Positions 23,612 through 32,723 of a DNA stretch of 61,711 bases are shown here, in pieces. Position numbers and translations under genes: made by a program. Source of the DNA: Candidatus Neomarinimicrobiota bacterium (GTDB lineage Bacteria > Fidelibacterota > Marinisomatia > Marinisomatales > S15-B10); assembly GCA_012964825.1 (NCBI GenBank), contig DTTI01000076.1:1-61711 (forward strand), in the 5' to 3' direction. The notes under the pieces were generated by a model. The model worked only from the letters and a program-made list of their open reading frames with translations. It was not told the origin of the DNA and made no database searches. Numbering within the stretch: the first letter of the stretch is position 1; each line of letters opens with the position of its first letter.

Positions 23612-25777
23612 TTACTCTTCCAGGAGATGTTCTCGGAGGTGGTTGAACATCTTTGTATAGAGGTGTATCCTGGAGTTCCCGCCACTAATGCCGTGAGCAC
23701 GGTTAGGATAATAGAACACCTCCAGTGGCTGTTTGGCGTTAACAAACTTCTCCACAAGCTGTGTGGTGTTCTGCGAATGAACATTGTCATCGCCCGTGGC
23801 GTGGATGACCAGAAGATGTCCCTGCAGATTATCCACGTAGGAAAAAACAGAAGTGGAATCGTAACCTGCCTCATTATCCTGAGGCAACCCCATGGATCGC
23901 TCGGTATAGATAGTGTCGTAAAGTCTGAAGTCCATGACCGGTGCCACCGAAACGCCGGCCTTGAATTGTGCGCCGTTCTTGGTGAGCATGAGTCCGGTGA
24001 AATAGCCGCCACCACTCCAGCCCCACGCACCGACTCTGTCTGGATCGGCACCCCACTCCCGAACCATGTAATCGATACCAGCAACATGATCTTTCGCAAG
24101 ATAACGGCTCATGTCACCGTAGCTGAGATTCTTGAACGTCTCTCCGCGGCCGCTCATACCGCGGGCATCCATGGAAAAAACAATAAACCCTTCTTGTGCA
24201 AGGAACTGATTCCATAGCCCGCCCCACCTATCTCGGACGATCTGTGTCCCTGGCATCCCGTAACCGTACACGATCATTGGATACTTTTTCCTTTTATTGT
24301 ATCCCACAGGCAGTGTGACAATACCGTCCAGTGTTGCGGCTCCATCGTGAGTTTTGAATGTGACGAACTGGGGAACCGACCAGTCATAATCGTCAAATTG
24401 GCTTTTATCTGTTTCCTCTATGATACGGACCACAGTGCCGTCACGTCTTTTTAAAAGAATTTTTCTGGGCTGAGAGACAGAGGAAAAACTATCCACAAAG
24501 TACTGCCCCGATGGGGAAAATTGGACGCTGTGATTCCCTTTCTCTGTTGTCAACTGTTTCAATCCAGTTCCATCGAACGAGACGCTGTACAGGTGACTTT
24601 CAGCCACGGATGCCTTATTGGCCATGAAAAGGACGACACCCCCCTCCTCGTCTACGTGAACAATTCGAGTCGCTTCCCACTGCCCGCTTGATATCTGGGC
24701 CAGCTCTTCACCCTTCAGCGTGTGGCGGTGCAAATGTTGGTAGCCCGATCTCTCAGATATCCAGACCAACTCATCTTTTTCCAGAAACCTGTAATTGTCG
24801 TGAACATTCACCCAGCCATCCTGGTCCATCTCCATAAGTCCCTGTTTTTTCTTGCCAGATTTGGGGTTGCAGATGAGGAGGTCCCACCGATTCTGAAGCC
24901 GCCTCATGCGCATCACAAGAAGGCGCTCCGGTGAGTGCCAGTAGATTCTGGGATAGTACATGTCACGGTTGTCACCGATGTCCATCCAGCGGGTTGCTCC
25001 GCCGGTGGCCTTCACCACACCGATTCTCATGGTGGGATTAGTCTGCCCAGCTTTAGGATAACGGATCTCCGTGGTCACGGGATATAGTTCGAGCTCATTA
25101 ATTAGTGTAAAAACGGCCACACGTGACTGGTTTTCTTCCCAGTAGGCAATGCTCTTGCTATCTGGCGACCACCGGTAAGCATCATATTTGGAGAATTCTT
25201 CCTCGTAGACCCATCCAAAATGACCGTTGAGCACCACATCTGTGCCCGTCCTGGTCAATCTCCTCTCCCGACGTCTGTCAATTTCGAAAGTGTAGAGATT
25301 GTTATCCTCCCGGACATAAGCCACCATCTCACTATCAGGAGAAAATTTGACGTTGCGAAGGCGTTTGTTATTTCTAGAAACGGGAGTCATTTTTGCTGTT
25401 TCTGTATCGTAAATCCAGTAGGTACCCCAGTGAGATCGCCGCCAGATCTTTTCATGGTCAGTCTGTATCAGTATTCGCTGCCCGTTACCGCTGAAACTGT
25501 AGTTGGTCACCACAACAGGTGAACCGCTGAATTTTAACCGCTCCCCATCCAGAAATAATGTGGTATCACCAGCAAAAAGATCGACCTTGTAGAGGGACCG
25601 GACACCATTGGATTGCTTCAGAAATGTGTATGCATCTTCACCAGGCTGCCAGACGATTGTCCCTAGAGAAGCCACCTCAAAGGGTGATTTTCCCGTTACG
25701 TCTTCCAGTGTGAGACGATTCCCGCCATGGAGAAAAGAACATGCTGCAAAGGCAAGCACAATGACCGTTTTTTTCAC
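23612..25777 (-). CDS. Dipeptidyl peptidase IV (S9 family), exported
   Basis: 721 residues with a signal peptide (KKTVIVLAFAACSFLHGG). Residues ~90-470 are the DPPIV N-terminal beta-propeller, with EYEEFSKYDAYRWSPDSKSI-like sequence (the EE dipeptide is visible in WVYEEEFSKYDAYRW). The alpha/beta-hydrolase domain ~500-721 has the triad: Ser in GAWGWSGGGYFT, Asp in IHATGDDNVHSQNT and His in YPNRAHGISGG. It removes X-Pro/X-Ala dipeptides from peptides in the periplasm and suits protein-degrading life styles. The start is GTG 25777, overlapping the stop of the uracil-DNA glycosylase gene (GTGA), with AAGGTGAT upstream. Confidence 0.95.
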   Translation of the reverse strand: MKKTVIVLAFAACSFLHGGNRLTLEDVTGKSPFEVASLGTIVWQPGEDAYTFLKQSNGVRSLYKVDLFAGDTTLFLDGERLKFSGSPVVVTNYSFSGNGQRILIQTDHEKIWRRSHWGTYWIYDTETAKMTPVSRNNKRLRNVKFSPDSEMVAYVREDNNLYTFEIDRRRERRLTRTGTDVVLNGHFGWVYEEEFSKYDAYRWSPDSKSIAYWEENQSRVAVFTLINELELYPVTTEIRYPKAGQTNPTMRIGVVKATGGATRWMDIGDNRDMYYPRIYWHSPERLLVMRMRRLQNRWDLLICNPKSGKKKQGLMEMDQDGWVNVHDNYRFLEKDELVWISERSGYQHLHRHTLKGEELAQISSGQWEATRIVHVDEEGGVVLFMANKASVAESHLYSVSFDGTGLKQLTTEKGNHSVQFSPSGQYFVDSFSSVSQPRKILLKRRDGTVVRIIEETDKSQFDDYDWSVPQFVTFKTHDGAATLDGIVTLPVGYNKRKKYPMIVYGYGMPGTQIVRDRWGGLWNQFLAQEGFIVFSMDARGMSGRGETFKNLSYGDMSRYLAKDHVAGIDYMVREWGADPDRVGAWGWSGGGYFTGLMLTKNGAQFKAGVSVAPVMDFRLYDTIYTERSMGLPQDNEAGYDSTSVFSYVDNLQGHLLVIHATGDDNVHSQNTTQLVEKFVNAKQPLEVFYYPNRAHGISGGNSRIHLYTKMFNHLREHLLEE

Positions 25778-26466
25778 CTGATGATCACCTTCACCCGCTC
25801 AAGCAATTCAATCATCATAGAATGGGTAAGTCTGCCTGTGTTCACATTTCTGGGACTAGGATGATAAGAGCCAACAAGAATAATACCATTCTGAAGAGTA
25901 TACTCATTCCCATGTCCAAATGGGTAATCTTTCATTAAAAAATCATACTGGGTGCGGAAAAACCTCAGGCAGGCGTCGAAAGCAATCTTCCCCAAGGCCA
26001 GAATGCAATTTACATTCTTCAACAGGATCAGTTCGTTGGAAAGAAAATGAGCACAGTTTTTCAGTTCATCTGGCTTCGGTTTGTCCTGAGGCGGAACACA
26101 TTTCAGCACAGGCGTCATGTAAGCATTCATCAGCTCCAGCCCGTCATCCAGAGAATCCGAATTGGGCTGATTTGCAATACCCACTTCATGAAGGCAGCGG
26201 ACAAGAAAATCGGCTGACTTGTCACCTGTGAAAACTCGACCCGTTCTGTTGCCACCGTGGGCCGCCGGCGCCAGGCCTGTGAGCAACAGTGATGCGCCGG
26301 GTTCCCCGTAACCGGGGACAGGCTTGCCCCAGTAGTCCCACGCTTCAAACTGTTTCCTCTTTTTCTGGGCAACAGCCTGGCGAAATTCCACCAGACGGGG
26401 ACAGGCACAACACTGAACAATGTCCTTATTGAGTGACGATATGCTCCTAAAAAATCTCAAACTCAC
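25774..26466 (-). CDS. Family 5 uracil-DNA glycosylase (UDGb), Fe-S type
   Basis: The active-site motifs are GLAPAAHGGNRTGRVFTGD (motif A of UDG family 5, lacking the acidic residue of families 1-2) and VGSYHPSPRNVNTGRLT (motif B). Cysteines in QCCACPRL, KCVPP and KNCAHF fit a 4Fe-4S cluster. It excises uracil and other deaminated bases from DNA in base-excision repair. The N-terminus is uncertain: the frame is open from GTG 26517, but the first ~17 residues look non-native (FGLCLARFFFNKL), so GTG 26466 is chosen; no good ribosome site marks either. It overlaps the DPP-IV gene by 4 nt, an odd functional pairing that probably reflects only shared transcription. Confidence 0.88.
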   Translation of the reverse strand: MSLRFFRSISSLNKDIVQCCACPRLVEFRQAVAQKKRKQFEAWDYWGKPVPGYGEPGASLLLTGLAPAAHGGNRTGRVFTGDKSADFLVRCLHEVGIANQPNSDSLDDGLELMNAYMTPVLKCVPPQDKPKPDELKNCAHFLSNELILLKNVNCILALGKIAFDACLRFFRTQYDFLMKDYPFGHGNEYTLQNGIILVGSYHPSPRNVNTGRLTHSMMIELLERVKVIIR

Positions 26467-26590
26467 TTGAATAGTTAACTTATTGAAGAAGAAACGGGCT
26501 AAGCATAACCCGAACACAAGTTGGAGAAAGTAGGCAATCTCAGTATATTTCGCGGCATTTTTCTAGTTAATTTAAAAGGATTCTGATTTT

Positions 26591-28429
26591 ATGGGTATGA
26601 TGAACACCATGAGGACGCGAATGCACGTGATCCTTTGGATTCTGCTGATTTTGTTCATCGGTAGCATGACCGTCGGTGGACTCGTAGGCGGTGCCGATAT
26701 CGTGAACCAGCTTTTTGGGAGAGTTGATGTATCCAGAGCTATAGCCGTTGTAAACGGAGAGGCAATACCTCCAGACCTTTTCTTCCATCAGATTGAACAC
26801 AGCCTTGAACAGGCCCGTATTCAGGGAATAGAGCTCGATGAACGCGGCCTCAATTTTGAGCGGGACCGAATCTTTAATCAACTCATGGAAACATCACTCA
26901 TCAATCAGGAAATTGAAAAACGTAATATCAGGGTGACAGACCAGGAGATTTATTATGAACTGGTGAACAATCCTCCCCAGGATCTCCGGACCATTCCAGA
27001 CTTTTTGACGGACGGCATTTTTGACGAAACCAAATACAAACTGGCTCTTCAGAACCCCCAGGGTGACGAATGGCGCCCTATCGAGAACTTTGTGAGACAA
27101 AATCTGCCGCGGCAAAAACTGTTCAACGAGATCCGGGCAAGCGTACACGTCGCCGAGAGCGATGTCCGTAATGAATACATACTGCAGAATGTAGAGTACA
27201 CCATAAGCGCCCTCATTGTCCGGACAAGCCGCTTCAACCAGCCTGAATTCAACCCCACAGACGATGAGATGGAAAATTACTATTTCCTCAATCCTGATAA
27301 GTTCCATCAGAACGAGCAGCGTGTTCTCAGCTATGTGGAATGGAATAAGGTTCCATCATCAGAAGATACTCTGCTGGCAAAAGAGACCGCTCAGGATATT
27401 CTCTCTCGCCTGAAGGCTGGCGATGACTTTGCCGAACTGGCCAATGAATTCTCTGAAGATCCCGGCAACCGCACATCAGAGGGAACAAGCCGCGACGGTG
27501 ACCTGGGGTGGTTCGGCAAAGGCCAGATGGTGGCACCATTCGAAGAAGCGACGTTTGCCGCCCAAGCTGGCGATATCGTTGGACCCGTGGAAACCGATTT
27601 CGGTATACACGTCATTCAGGTGAGAGACCGCCGGGTCGAAAATGAAGAAGAGCAAGTACTGGCAAGTCATATCCTTCTCAAGATTGATATGGGACCCACA
27701 ACTCGGGAAAAAATCAGGAATTCGGCCATACAGTTTTTGTTTGATGTAGAGGATTATGGTTTTGAACTGGCGGTGGAAAGAAACAATTATGAACTCCGAA
27801 AAATGCAGCCTCTCACAGAAGAGGGGATTTTCATACCGCCCATCGGCTATTTCCCGGAACCGGCAAAATTCGCATTCGCAAATGAATTAGGCACCGTAAG
27901 CGACTTCATTGAATCAGATCAACTTTTCACCGTCTTGCGACTCGACTCCGTCATCGCCGAAGGGACCAAAGAGTATGGGACTGTCCAAAGCCAGATACGT
28001 ACTACACTCAGAACGGATAAACAGATGGCCGCTGCTAAATCACTGGCGGAGGAACTGAACAGTCAGTTATCGGAAAACACATTGGTTTTCGAAAAAGCCG
28101 CCGACTCAAATGAAAAAATTGAACTTGTTGGCCCTGTCTCTGCTAATCTGGGTAGTTCATTTCAGAAAATTGGCCGCCACGAGTCAGTTATCGGCGCCCT
28201 GCTTGTGGCAGATGTGGGACAGATTCTCCCTCCTGTGGAAACAACCAGGGCGTTCGTCATCCTGAAACTAGAATACCGGAATGATGTGGACGAGGTAGAC
28301 TGGGAAGTGAAAAAAGATGTATTACGGAAATCTCTCCTAAGTCAGAGAGAGAATGAAGCTCTCGGAGCCTGGGTCACGGAATTGAGAGAAAAGGCCGACA
28401 TTGTCGATAACAGGAAGTACTACTTCTAA
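26591..28429 (+). CDS. Membrane-anchored parvulin-type peptidyl-prolyl isomerase (PpiD/SurA-like)
   Basis: 612 residues. One N-terminal membrane helix (VILWILLILFIGSMTVGGLV) anchors a periplasmic body. Residues ~40-205 form a SurA-N-like chaperone region (AVVNGEAIPPDLFFHQIEHS). Residues ~225-345 are a parvulin rotamase domain (FAELANEFSEDPGN, GDLGWFGKGQMVAPFEEATF, GPVETDFGIHVIQV); a second partial rotamase-like start follows (VLASHILLKIDMG). PpiD-type proteins assist folding of envelope proteins leaving the Sec translocon. AAAAGGA precedes ATG 26591; a second ATG lies 6 nt downstream. It is divergent from the UDG gene. Confidence 0.9.
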   Translation: MGMMNTMRTRMHVILWILLILFIGSMTVGGLVGGADIVNQLFGRVDVSRAIAVVNGEAIPPDLFFHQIEHSLEQARIQGIELDERGLNFERDRIFNQLMETSLINQEIEKRNIRVTDQEIYYELVNNPPQDLRTIPDFLTDGIFDETKYKLALQNPQGDEWRPIENFVRQNLPRQKLFNEIRASVHVAESDVRNEYILQNVEYTISALIVRTSRFNQPEFNPTDDEMENYYFLNPDKFHQNEQRVLSYVEWNKVPSSEDTLLAKETAQDILSRLKAGDDFAELANEFSEDPGNRTSEGTSRDGDLGWFGKGQMVAPFEEATFAAQAGDIVGPVETDFGIHVIQVRDRRVENEEEQVLASHILLKIDMGPTTREKIRNSAIQFLFDVEDYGFELAVERNNYELRKMQPLTEEGIFIPPIGYFPEPAKFAFANELGTVSDFIESDQLFTVLRLDSVIAEGTKEYGTVQSQIRTTLRTDKQMAAAKSLAEELNSQLSENTLVFEKAADSNEKIELVGPVSANLGSSFQKIGRHESVIGALLVADVGQILPPVETTRAFVILKLEYRNDVDEVDWEVKKDVLRKSLLSQRENEALGAWVTELREKADIVDNRKYYF

Positions 28430-28432
28430 TCC

Positions 28433-29203
28433 CTATTTCCCTTTCCATTTGGGGCGTCGCTTTTCACTGAAAGCCTTCAGAGCCTCTCGCCTGTCCTCAC
28501 TATCGATAATGGATTTGTAAGCTTTTTGTTCTACTTTAAGTGCCAGTTTAACTGACTGATCTAACCCTTCATTAATTGACTTTTTAGCCGCATAAATGGC
28601 GAGAGGTGCATTAGCAGTAATCTGACCGAAAATCTCCTGAACCACATCTTCCAGCTCGTCTATTTCAACCAGCCAGTCTACAACACCGTCTGCCAGTGCC
28701 TCTTCCGGCGTAAATGATTGGGCTGTGAAAATCCACCGTTTCGCCTTGCTTTCTCCTATGAGTCTAGGAAGTCGCACGGTTCCCCCGGCGCCGGGCATGA
28801 CGCCTACGGATGTCTCCTTCATTCCAATGAAGCTATTTTCTGCTATGATCCGCAAATCGCACGCCAGCGCTAGCTCCATGCCCCCACCTAGACAGTTTCC
28901 GTTAATGGCTGCCAGTGTAGGTACCCGAATCTCGGCAATTCTCTGGAAGGTGTCAGACAGATATTCAACGAATGTTTCCACTTCCTGCTCATCCATCTTT
29001 TCTCTCTCTTTAAGATCGGCTCCGGCACAAAAGTTTTCTCCGACAGCTGTAATTACAACCATTCTCACTTTCTCATCCTGAATATCGTCGCTCAGCTTGT
29101 TGAGTTCATCAACCAGAGCATGGGAAAGAGCATTAACGGGGGGATTGTCCAGAGAGATAGTGAGGAGGCCCCTCTGATCCAGCTTTGATTTAATCATAGA
29201 CAT
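28433..29203 (-). CDS. Enoyl-CoA hydratase/isomerase family protein
   Basis: 256 residues, the usual crotonase length. Visible motifs are FCAGADLKEREKM (oxyanion hole), NGNCLGGGMELALACDLRI (second oxyanion Gly region) and VGVMPGAGGTVRLPRLIG with the catalytic-Glu region. It hydrates enoyl-CoA or methylglutaconyl-CoA in fatty-acid or branched amino-acid breakdown. The MCC-type carboxyltransferase at 31078 and the SDR at 29978 on the same strand fit a leucine or related acyl-CoA pathway, though two decayed genes lie between. The C-terminus SEKRRPKWKGK is typical. Confidence 0.9.
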   Translation of the reverse strand: MSMIKSKLDQRGLLTISLDNPPVNALSHALVDELNKLSDDIQDEKVRMVVITAVGENFCAGADLKEREKMDEQEVETFVEYLSDTFQRIAEIRVPTLAAINGNCLGGGMELALACDLRIIAENSFIGMKETSVGVMPGAGGTVRLPRLIGESKAKRWIFTAQSFTPEEALADGVVDWLVEIDELEDVVQEIFGQITANAPLAIYAAKKSINEGLDQSVKLALKVEQKAYKSIIDSEDRREALKAFSEKRRPKWKGK

Positions 29204-29247
29204 GATTGGGAAGTTAACCAGATTCTGCTAGGAGACGCACTGAAGGG

Positions 29248-29439
29248 TCATGATTTTGCTAGCTGGAAGCCCCTGAACGCGAGAAAACCTAGCACAATAA
29301 AAGCCCCAAGGCTTGCGGTTAGCGGCAACGAATAGCTGGCCATGATCAGTTCTGTACCGGTCACAAACCGATAGAGATGTATGAGCGCTACCAATGTGAA
29401 AATAAGAGCGACAGTAAGATTATATACTTTCTGGTCCAT
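29248..29439 (-). CDS. Small two-helix membrane protein
   Basis: 63 residues with two predicted membrane helices (YNLTVALIFTLVALIHLYRF and TASLGAFIVLGFLAFRGFQLA) joined by a short loop (VTGTELIMASYSLP). ATG 29439 has AGAAGG upstream. No family is recognised, and the neighbours (enoyl-CoA hydratase downstream, decayed cupin upstream) give no clear role. Confidence 0.65.
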   Translation of the reverse strand: MDQKVYNLTVALIFTLVALIHLYRFVTGTELIMASYSLPLTASLGAFIVLGFLAFRGFQLAKS

Positions 29440-29704
29440 GACCTACGTCCTTCTCACTTTTCCACAATGTACCTTCATTGGAGGCAACCATCAATTCAAA
29501 TACACATTTCACCAGGAAATCAATTTCGTAAAGCCTTAACATGAAAAGAAATCTAGTAATTTAAAGAATTGATACGAACTGTATGGCGCTATCAGAACAA
29601 AGCCACATCGTGTCGGGAAATCAGCTAATATTGATTTTCTATTTCAACAGCTCTTTCAGCACATCCACCTCCATCCGCAGAAGGTTCTGACCCACGTTTT
29701 CAAA

Positions 29705-29968
29705 TCAATCTTTGAAGGTATAGTGTTTCTTTACCGCCTTGGCCACAGTCCAAGTACAGGAGAGCCCTGCCGGGAAAGTAACCAGATCGCCAGGGCCGAA
29801 AGTTATTTCTCACTCTTCAGTAACAACAGTCACTTCCCCCTCAATGACTAGGCACTGCTCCGTGGAACTGTAGGACCACGGAAATTCTGACGGTTCACAC
29901 TCCCAGACCGGGTAATCGCCAAAGGTTTGGATCTCTTCTGATGTCGGCTTTCTCACTTTAATTTTCAT
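29705..29968 (-). pseudogene. Cupin-domain gene with in-frame TGA (codon 53)
   Basis: From ATG 29968 the frame encodes a small single-domain cupin: KIKVRKPTSEEIQTFGDYPV, FPWSYSSTEQCLVIEGEVTV before the stop and EITFGPGDLVTFPAGLSC after it, ending HYTFKD-TGA at 29705. The full length is 87 codons, normal for this family. TGA 29812-29810 interrupts a turn between strands where relatives as I recall them have Gly (GGA to TGA is one change); it is not a redox site and no SECIS-like hairpin follows. I therefore call it a recent nonsense mutation or read error rather than a selenoprotein. The same frame stays open past the stop to TAG 29641-29639 (ENVGQNLLRMEVDVLKELLK), possibly another gene remnant. 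The rest of 29440-29704 holds nothing recognisable. Confidence 0.65.
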
Positions 29969-29977
29969 CTTTCCTCT

Positions 29978-30709
29978 TCAGAACGGTTGGACTTGACGTT
30001 TCACGATGTACTTGCCGTGTGGGCCTCCGCTTGGCAGGGTAGCGGCGTAGATAATACTATCCGCTCCCTTCTTAGGACTTAACGGAGCGATCATGGTGCC
30101 CATTCTTGTGCGGACCCACCCGGGATGCACACAGTTAACGAGGATATTTGAGTTCTCCACTTCAGCGGCGAGATTGGCCGTCAGTGCATTCAAGGCGGAT
30201 TTTGAGACACGGTACGCTGTATAACCGCCTGTCATGGGATCGGACAGATTTCCCATCCCACTCGTCACATTCACAATTCGACCCCAAACTGCTTGCTGTA
30301 AGAGCGGCAGGAATGCCTGGCACACCCTGAACGGCCCAAAGAGATTTACATCCATGGTTTTTTTAAGTACCTTTTCAGGCAGGAAGCCAAACCTAGACTT
30401 CCTGTCTTCCCTCGCAAGGATTCCAGCATTGTTCACAAGAATGTTCAGTGTGCTATGGGACTCAGAAATTTTATGTGCCGCGGCATTAACGCTCTCTACC
30501 GATTGTATGTCGATCTCTACAACTTTTGCTGAACCTCCCTTATTTCGTATAGCATTGACCGTCTTCTCTCCAGCCGATGTGCTACGTGATCCGACCATAA
30601 CATGGATTCCCTTTTCGGCAAGACCTTCGCAAACCGCCTTCCCAATTCCACGGTTGCCCCCTGTCACAAATGCAACAGATAAAGAAAGATCGAGTGCTGC
30701 CGTAATCAA
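29978..30709 (-). CDS. Short-chain dehydrogenase/reductase
   Basis: 243 residues, classical SDR. The NAD(P)-binding motif is VTGGNRGIGKAVCEG (~15-29), followed by NNAGILA, and the catalytic centre is TSGMG ... YTAYRVSKSAL (YxxxK). It reduces or oxidises a hydroxyl/carbonyl group; the substrate is unknown. The start is TTG 30709 preceded by GTGGAG; no ATG is near the N-terminal strand. It is intact although decayed reading frames flank it on both sides (29705-29968 and 30712-31062), so it may have been retained for its own role. Confidence 0.9.
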   Translation of the reverse strand: MITAALDLSLSVAFVTGGNRGIGKAVCEGLAEKGIHVMVGSRSTSAGEKTVNAIRNKGGSAKVVEIDIQSVESVNAAAHKISESHSTLNILVNNAGILAREDRKSRFGFLPEKVLKKTMDVNLFGPFRVCQAFLPLLQQAVWGRIVNVTSGMGNLSDPMTGGYTAYRVSKSALNALTANLAAEVENSNILVNCVHPGWVRTRMGTMIAPLSPKKGADSIIYAATLPSGGPHGKYIVKRQVQPF

Positions 30710-30711
30710 AC

Positions 30712-31062
30712 CTACTCCACCCTAACAGTAACTTCCTCAGCTTCCTTTGGAATCAGTTTAAGCCAATTGGCCATAATTTTCTGCGGTTTGGGGTAACCAG
30801 CGGTGTAACCGGTTATTCCCGGTGGGCCGTTGGTGACCACCTGTTCTATCTCTTTAGATAACCGGGCCACTTTTTATTGGTTTGTGGCCCTGCTACTTAA
30901 ACACAAATTAACCACAGGAAGGTCCGGGGGGACGTGATTCTCCAGTTCAAAGATAGCACCACAAAGCTGATTGATAGGGGCGTTTACAGAGTCACCCCAA
31001 AACCTTGACCGATAAGAATGAGGATCAGGTCAGACATTTATGTTTTGAAAATTAAGTGGTAG
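30712..31062 (-). pseudogene. Remnant of an unidentified protein-coding gene (in-frame TGA and TAA)
   Basis: Reading the minus strand to TAG 30714-30712 gives protein-like sequence: HSYRSRFWGDSVNAPINQLC, then ELENHVPPDLPVVNLCLSSR, then ITGYTAGYPKPQKIMANWLK and a close at EEVTVRVE. It is broken by TGA 31032-31030 and TAA 30876-30874. Both stops are in one frame without indels, so decay looks recent. I do not recognise the family. TAA cannot be recoded as selenocysteine, so this is a real pseudogene. It lies between the carboxyltransferase and SDR genes on the same strand, so it was probably part of that acyl-CoA or terpenoid-type catabolic operon. No other gene is seen between 30712 and 31077. 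Confidence 0.6.
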
Positions 31063-31077
31063 GCTGATGGTCACGCA

Positions 31078-32718
31078 TCACACCTGAAGCACACCGAACA
31101 TAGGCGCCGGCATTTTTGACTGATGTTCACATAATTCCAGAGAATGGATTAGGACGCGCCTGGTATCAGCCGGCTTGATGATGGCGTCAGTCCACATCCG
31201 GGCGGCAGCGTAGCGTGGATCGCTCTGGCGCCGGTACCGTTCCTTGATTTCATTGATGAGTTTGTTCCGCTCCTCATCACCCACTTCCTTCCGCTTGGAG
31301 AACTGAATTTCCACCAGCGTTTCCGCCGCCTGGTTGCCGCCCATGACGGCCAGACTGGCAGAAGGCCATAGGTACATGAACCTTGGAGAGTAGGCCCGGC
31401 CGCTCATGGCGTAATAACCTGCACCGTAACTCCCGCCTATGATCAAGGTGATCTTCGGCACCACTGAGTTAGAGACCGCCTGAACCATCTTCGCCCCATC
31501 CTTCAAAATGCCGCCCCACTCAGCTTTCTTCCCCACCATGAAACCGTTAACATCTTGAAGAAAGATGAGGGGAATCTTGTCCTGGTTGCAGTTCATGATA
31601 AACCTCGCCGCTTTGTCAGAAGAATCGCTGTACAGAACACCCCCCATCTGCATCTCGCCGGTACCGGAAGTAACTATGGTTTTCTGATTGGCCACAATAC
31701 CCACGGAATAACCGCCGATCCTCGCATTGCCACAAAGAACTGTTTTCCCGTACTCACTCTTGTAAGGTTCGAACTCACTGCCGTCCACCACCCGGGCTAC
31801 AATCTCTTCCATGTCATAAGGGCCGCCGATCTCGGGGACGATGGCGTTCAGATCCTCAGCCTGCAGAAGAGGCTCTGCCGGTTCCGCCCGATTAAACTTC
31901 CCCATTTCCAAGTACGGAAGATTCTTCACAAGGCGCCGTGTGATCTCAATGGCATCTTCATCATTCTTAGCATGATAGTCGGCTGATCCACTGATGGCAT
32001 TGTGGGTGGTTGCGCCGCCAAGTGTTTCCTTGTCAATTTCCTGACCGATAGCTGCCTTCACCAGTGCCGGTCCGGCCACAAACATGTTGGAACCCTCCGT
32101 CATAACAAACTTATCACACATGACCGGCAGATATGCGCCACCAGCCACACAGGGGCCCATGACGACGGCGATCTGGGGGACACCCAAAGCTGAAAGGCGG
32201 GCGTTGTTATAAAATATCCGTCCAAAGTGCTCTTCATCGGGAAAAACTTTTTCCTGCAATGGCAGGAAGACACCAGCTGAGTCCACGAGATAAATGACAG
32301 GTAGGTTGTTTTCCAGAGCAATCTTCTGGCCTCGAAGGTGCTTCTTCAAGGTCACTTCAAAATAAGCCCCTGCTTTCACCGTAGCATCGTTGGCAATGAT
32401 AACGCACTCCCGGCCTGAAACTTTTCCGATGGCCAGTACCAACCCTGCAGAAGCGGGTGAACCAACCTCCCCATACATCTCCCAACCGGCGTAGATACCC
32501 AACTCCAAAACAGGACTACCCTTGTCAACAAGAAGCTCTAACCGCTCCCGGACAGTCTTACGCCCCTTCTTGTGCTGGCTTCCGATATTTTTTTTGCCAC
32601 CGCCCAGTTTCAGGACTGTCTCCTCCTCATGATACCGCGCCAAGAGTTTCGTCATATAAGCTTCGTTCTTTTCAGCCCCTTTGGGCCACTTCGATTTTTT
32701 GGTTCCCACTATAGGCAT
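31078..32718 (-). CDS. Acyl-CoA carboxylase carboxyltransferase subunit (methylcrotonyl-CoA type)
   Basis: 546 residues, the size of MCC beta subunits. Carboxyltransferase motifs: TVKAGAYFEVTLKKHLRGQ, LVDSAGVFLPLQEKVFPDEE, GPCVAGGAYLPVMCD (oxyanion holes), GATTHNAISGSADYHAKNDE and GGSYGAGYYAMSGRAYSPRF. These favour the methylcrotonyl/geranyl-CoA branch over propionyl-CoA carboxylase, which lacks the FLPLQEKVFPDE pattern. It moves a carboxyl group from biotin to an acyl-CoA, for instance in leucine breakdown. The biotin carboxylase/carrier subunit is not adjacent and must lie elsewhere. ATG 32718 is 5 bp after the stop of the YhhQ gene, in one operon running from accA downward. Confidence 0.92.
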   Translation of the reverse strand: MPIVGTKKSKWPKGAEKNEAYMTKLLARYHEEETVLKLGGGKKNIGSQHKKGRKTVRERLELLVDKGSPVLELGIYAGWEMYGEVGSPASAGLVLAIGKVSGRECVIIANDATVKAGAYFEVTLKKHLRGQKIALENNLPVIYLVDSAGVFLPLQEKVFPDEEHFGRIFYNNARLSALGVPQIAVVMGPCVAGGAYLPVMCDKFVMTEGSNMFVAGPALVKAAIGQEIDKETLGGATTHNAISGSADYHAKNDEDAIEITRRLVKNLPYLEMGKFNRAEPAEPLLQAEDLNAIVPEIGGPYDMEEIVARVVDGSEFEPYKSEYGKTVLCGNARIGGYSVGIVANQKTIVTSGTGEMQMGGVLYSDSSDKAARFIMNCNQDKIPLIFLQDVNGFMVGKKAEWGGILKDGAKMVQAVSNSVVPKITLIIGGSYGAGYYAMSGRAYSPRFMYLWPSASLAVMGGNQAAETLVEIQFSKRKEVGDEERNKLINEIKERYRRQSDPRYAAARMWTDAIIKPADTRRVLIHSLELCEHQSKMPAPMFGVLQV

Positions 32719-32723
32719 CAGTT

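Noticed and set aside
29705-29968. Third selenoprotein candidate: cupin with in-frame TGA
   Set aside because: The TGA is at a turn position where relatives have Gly as I recall them, no partner Cys is near, and no stable hairpin with a G-containing loop lies 16-37 nt downstream.
30712-31062. Selenocysteine reading of TGA 31032-31030
   Set aside because: The same frame also has TAA at 30876-30874, which cannot be recoded, so it is a decayed gene.
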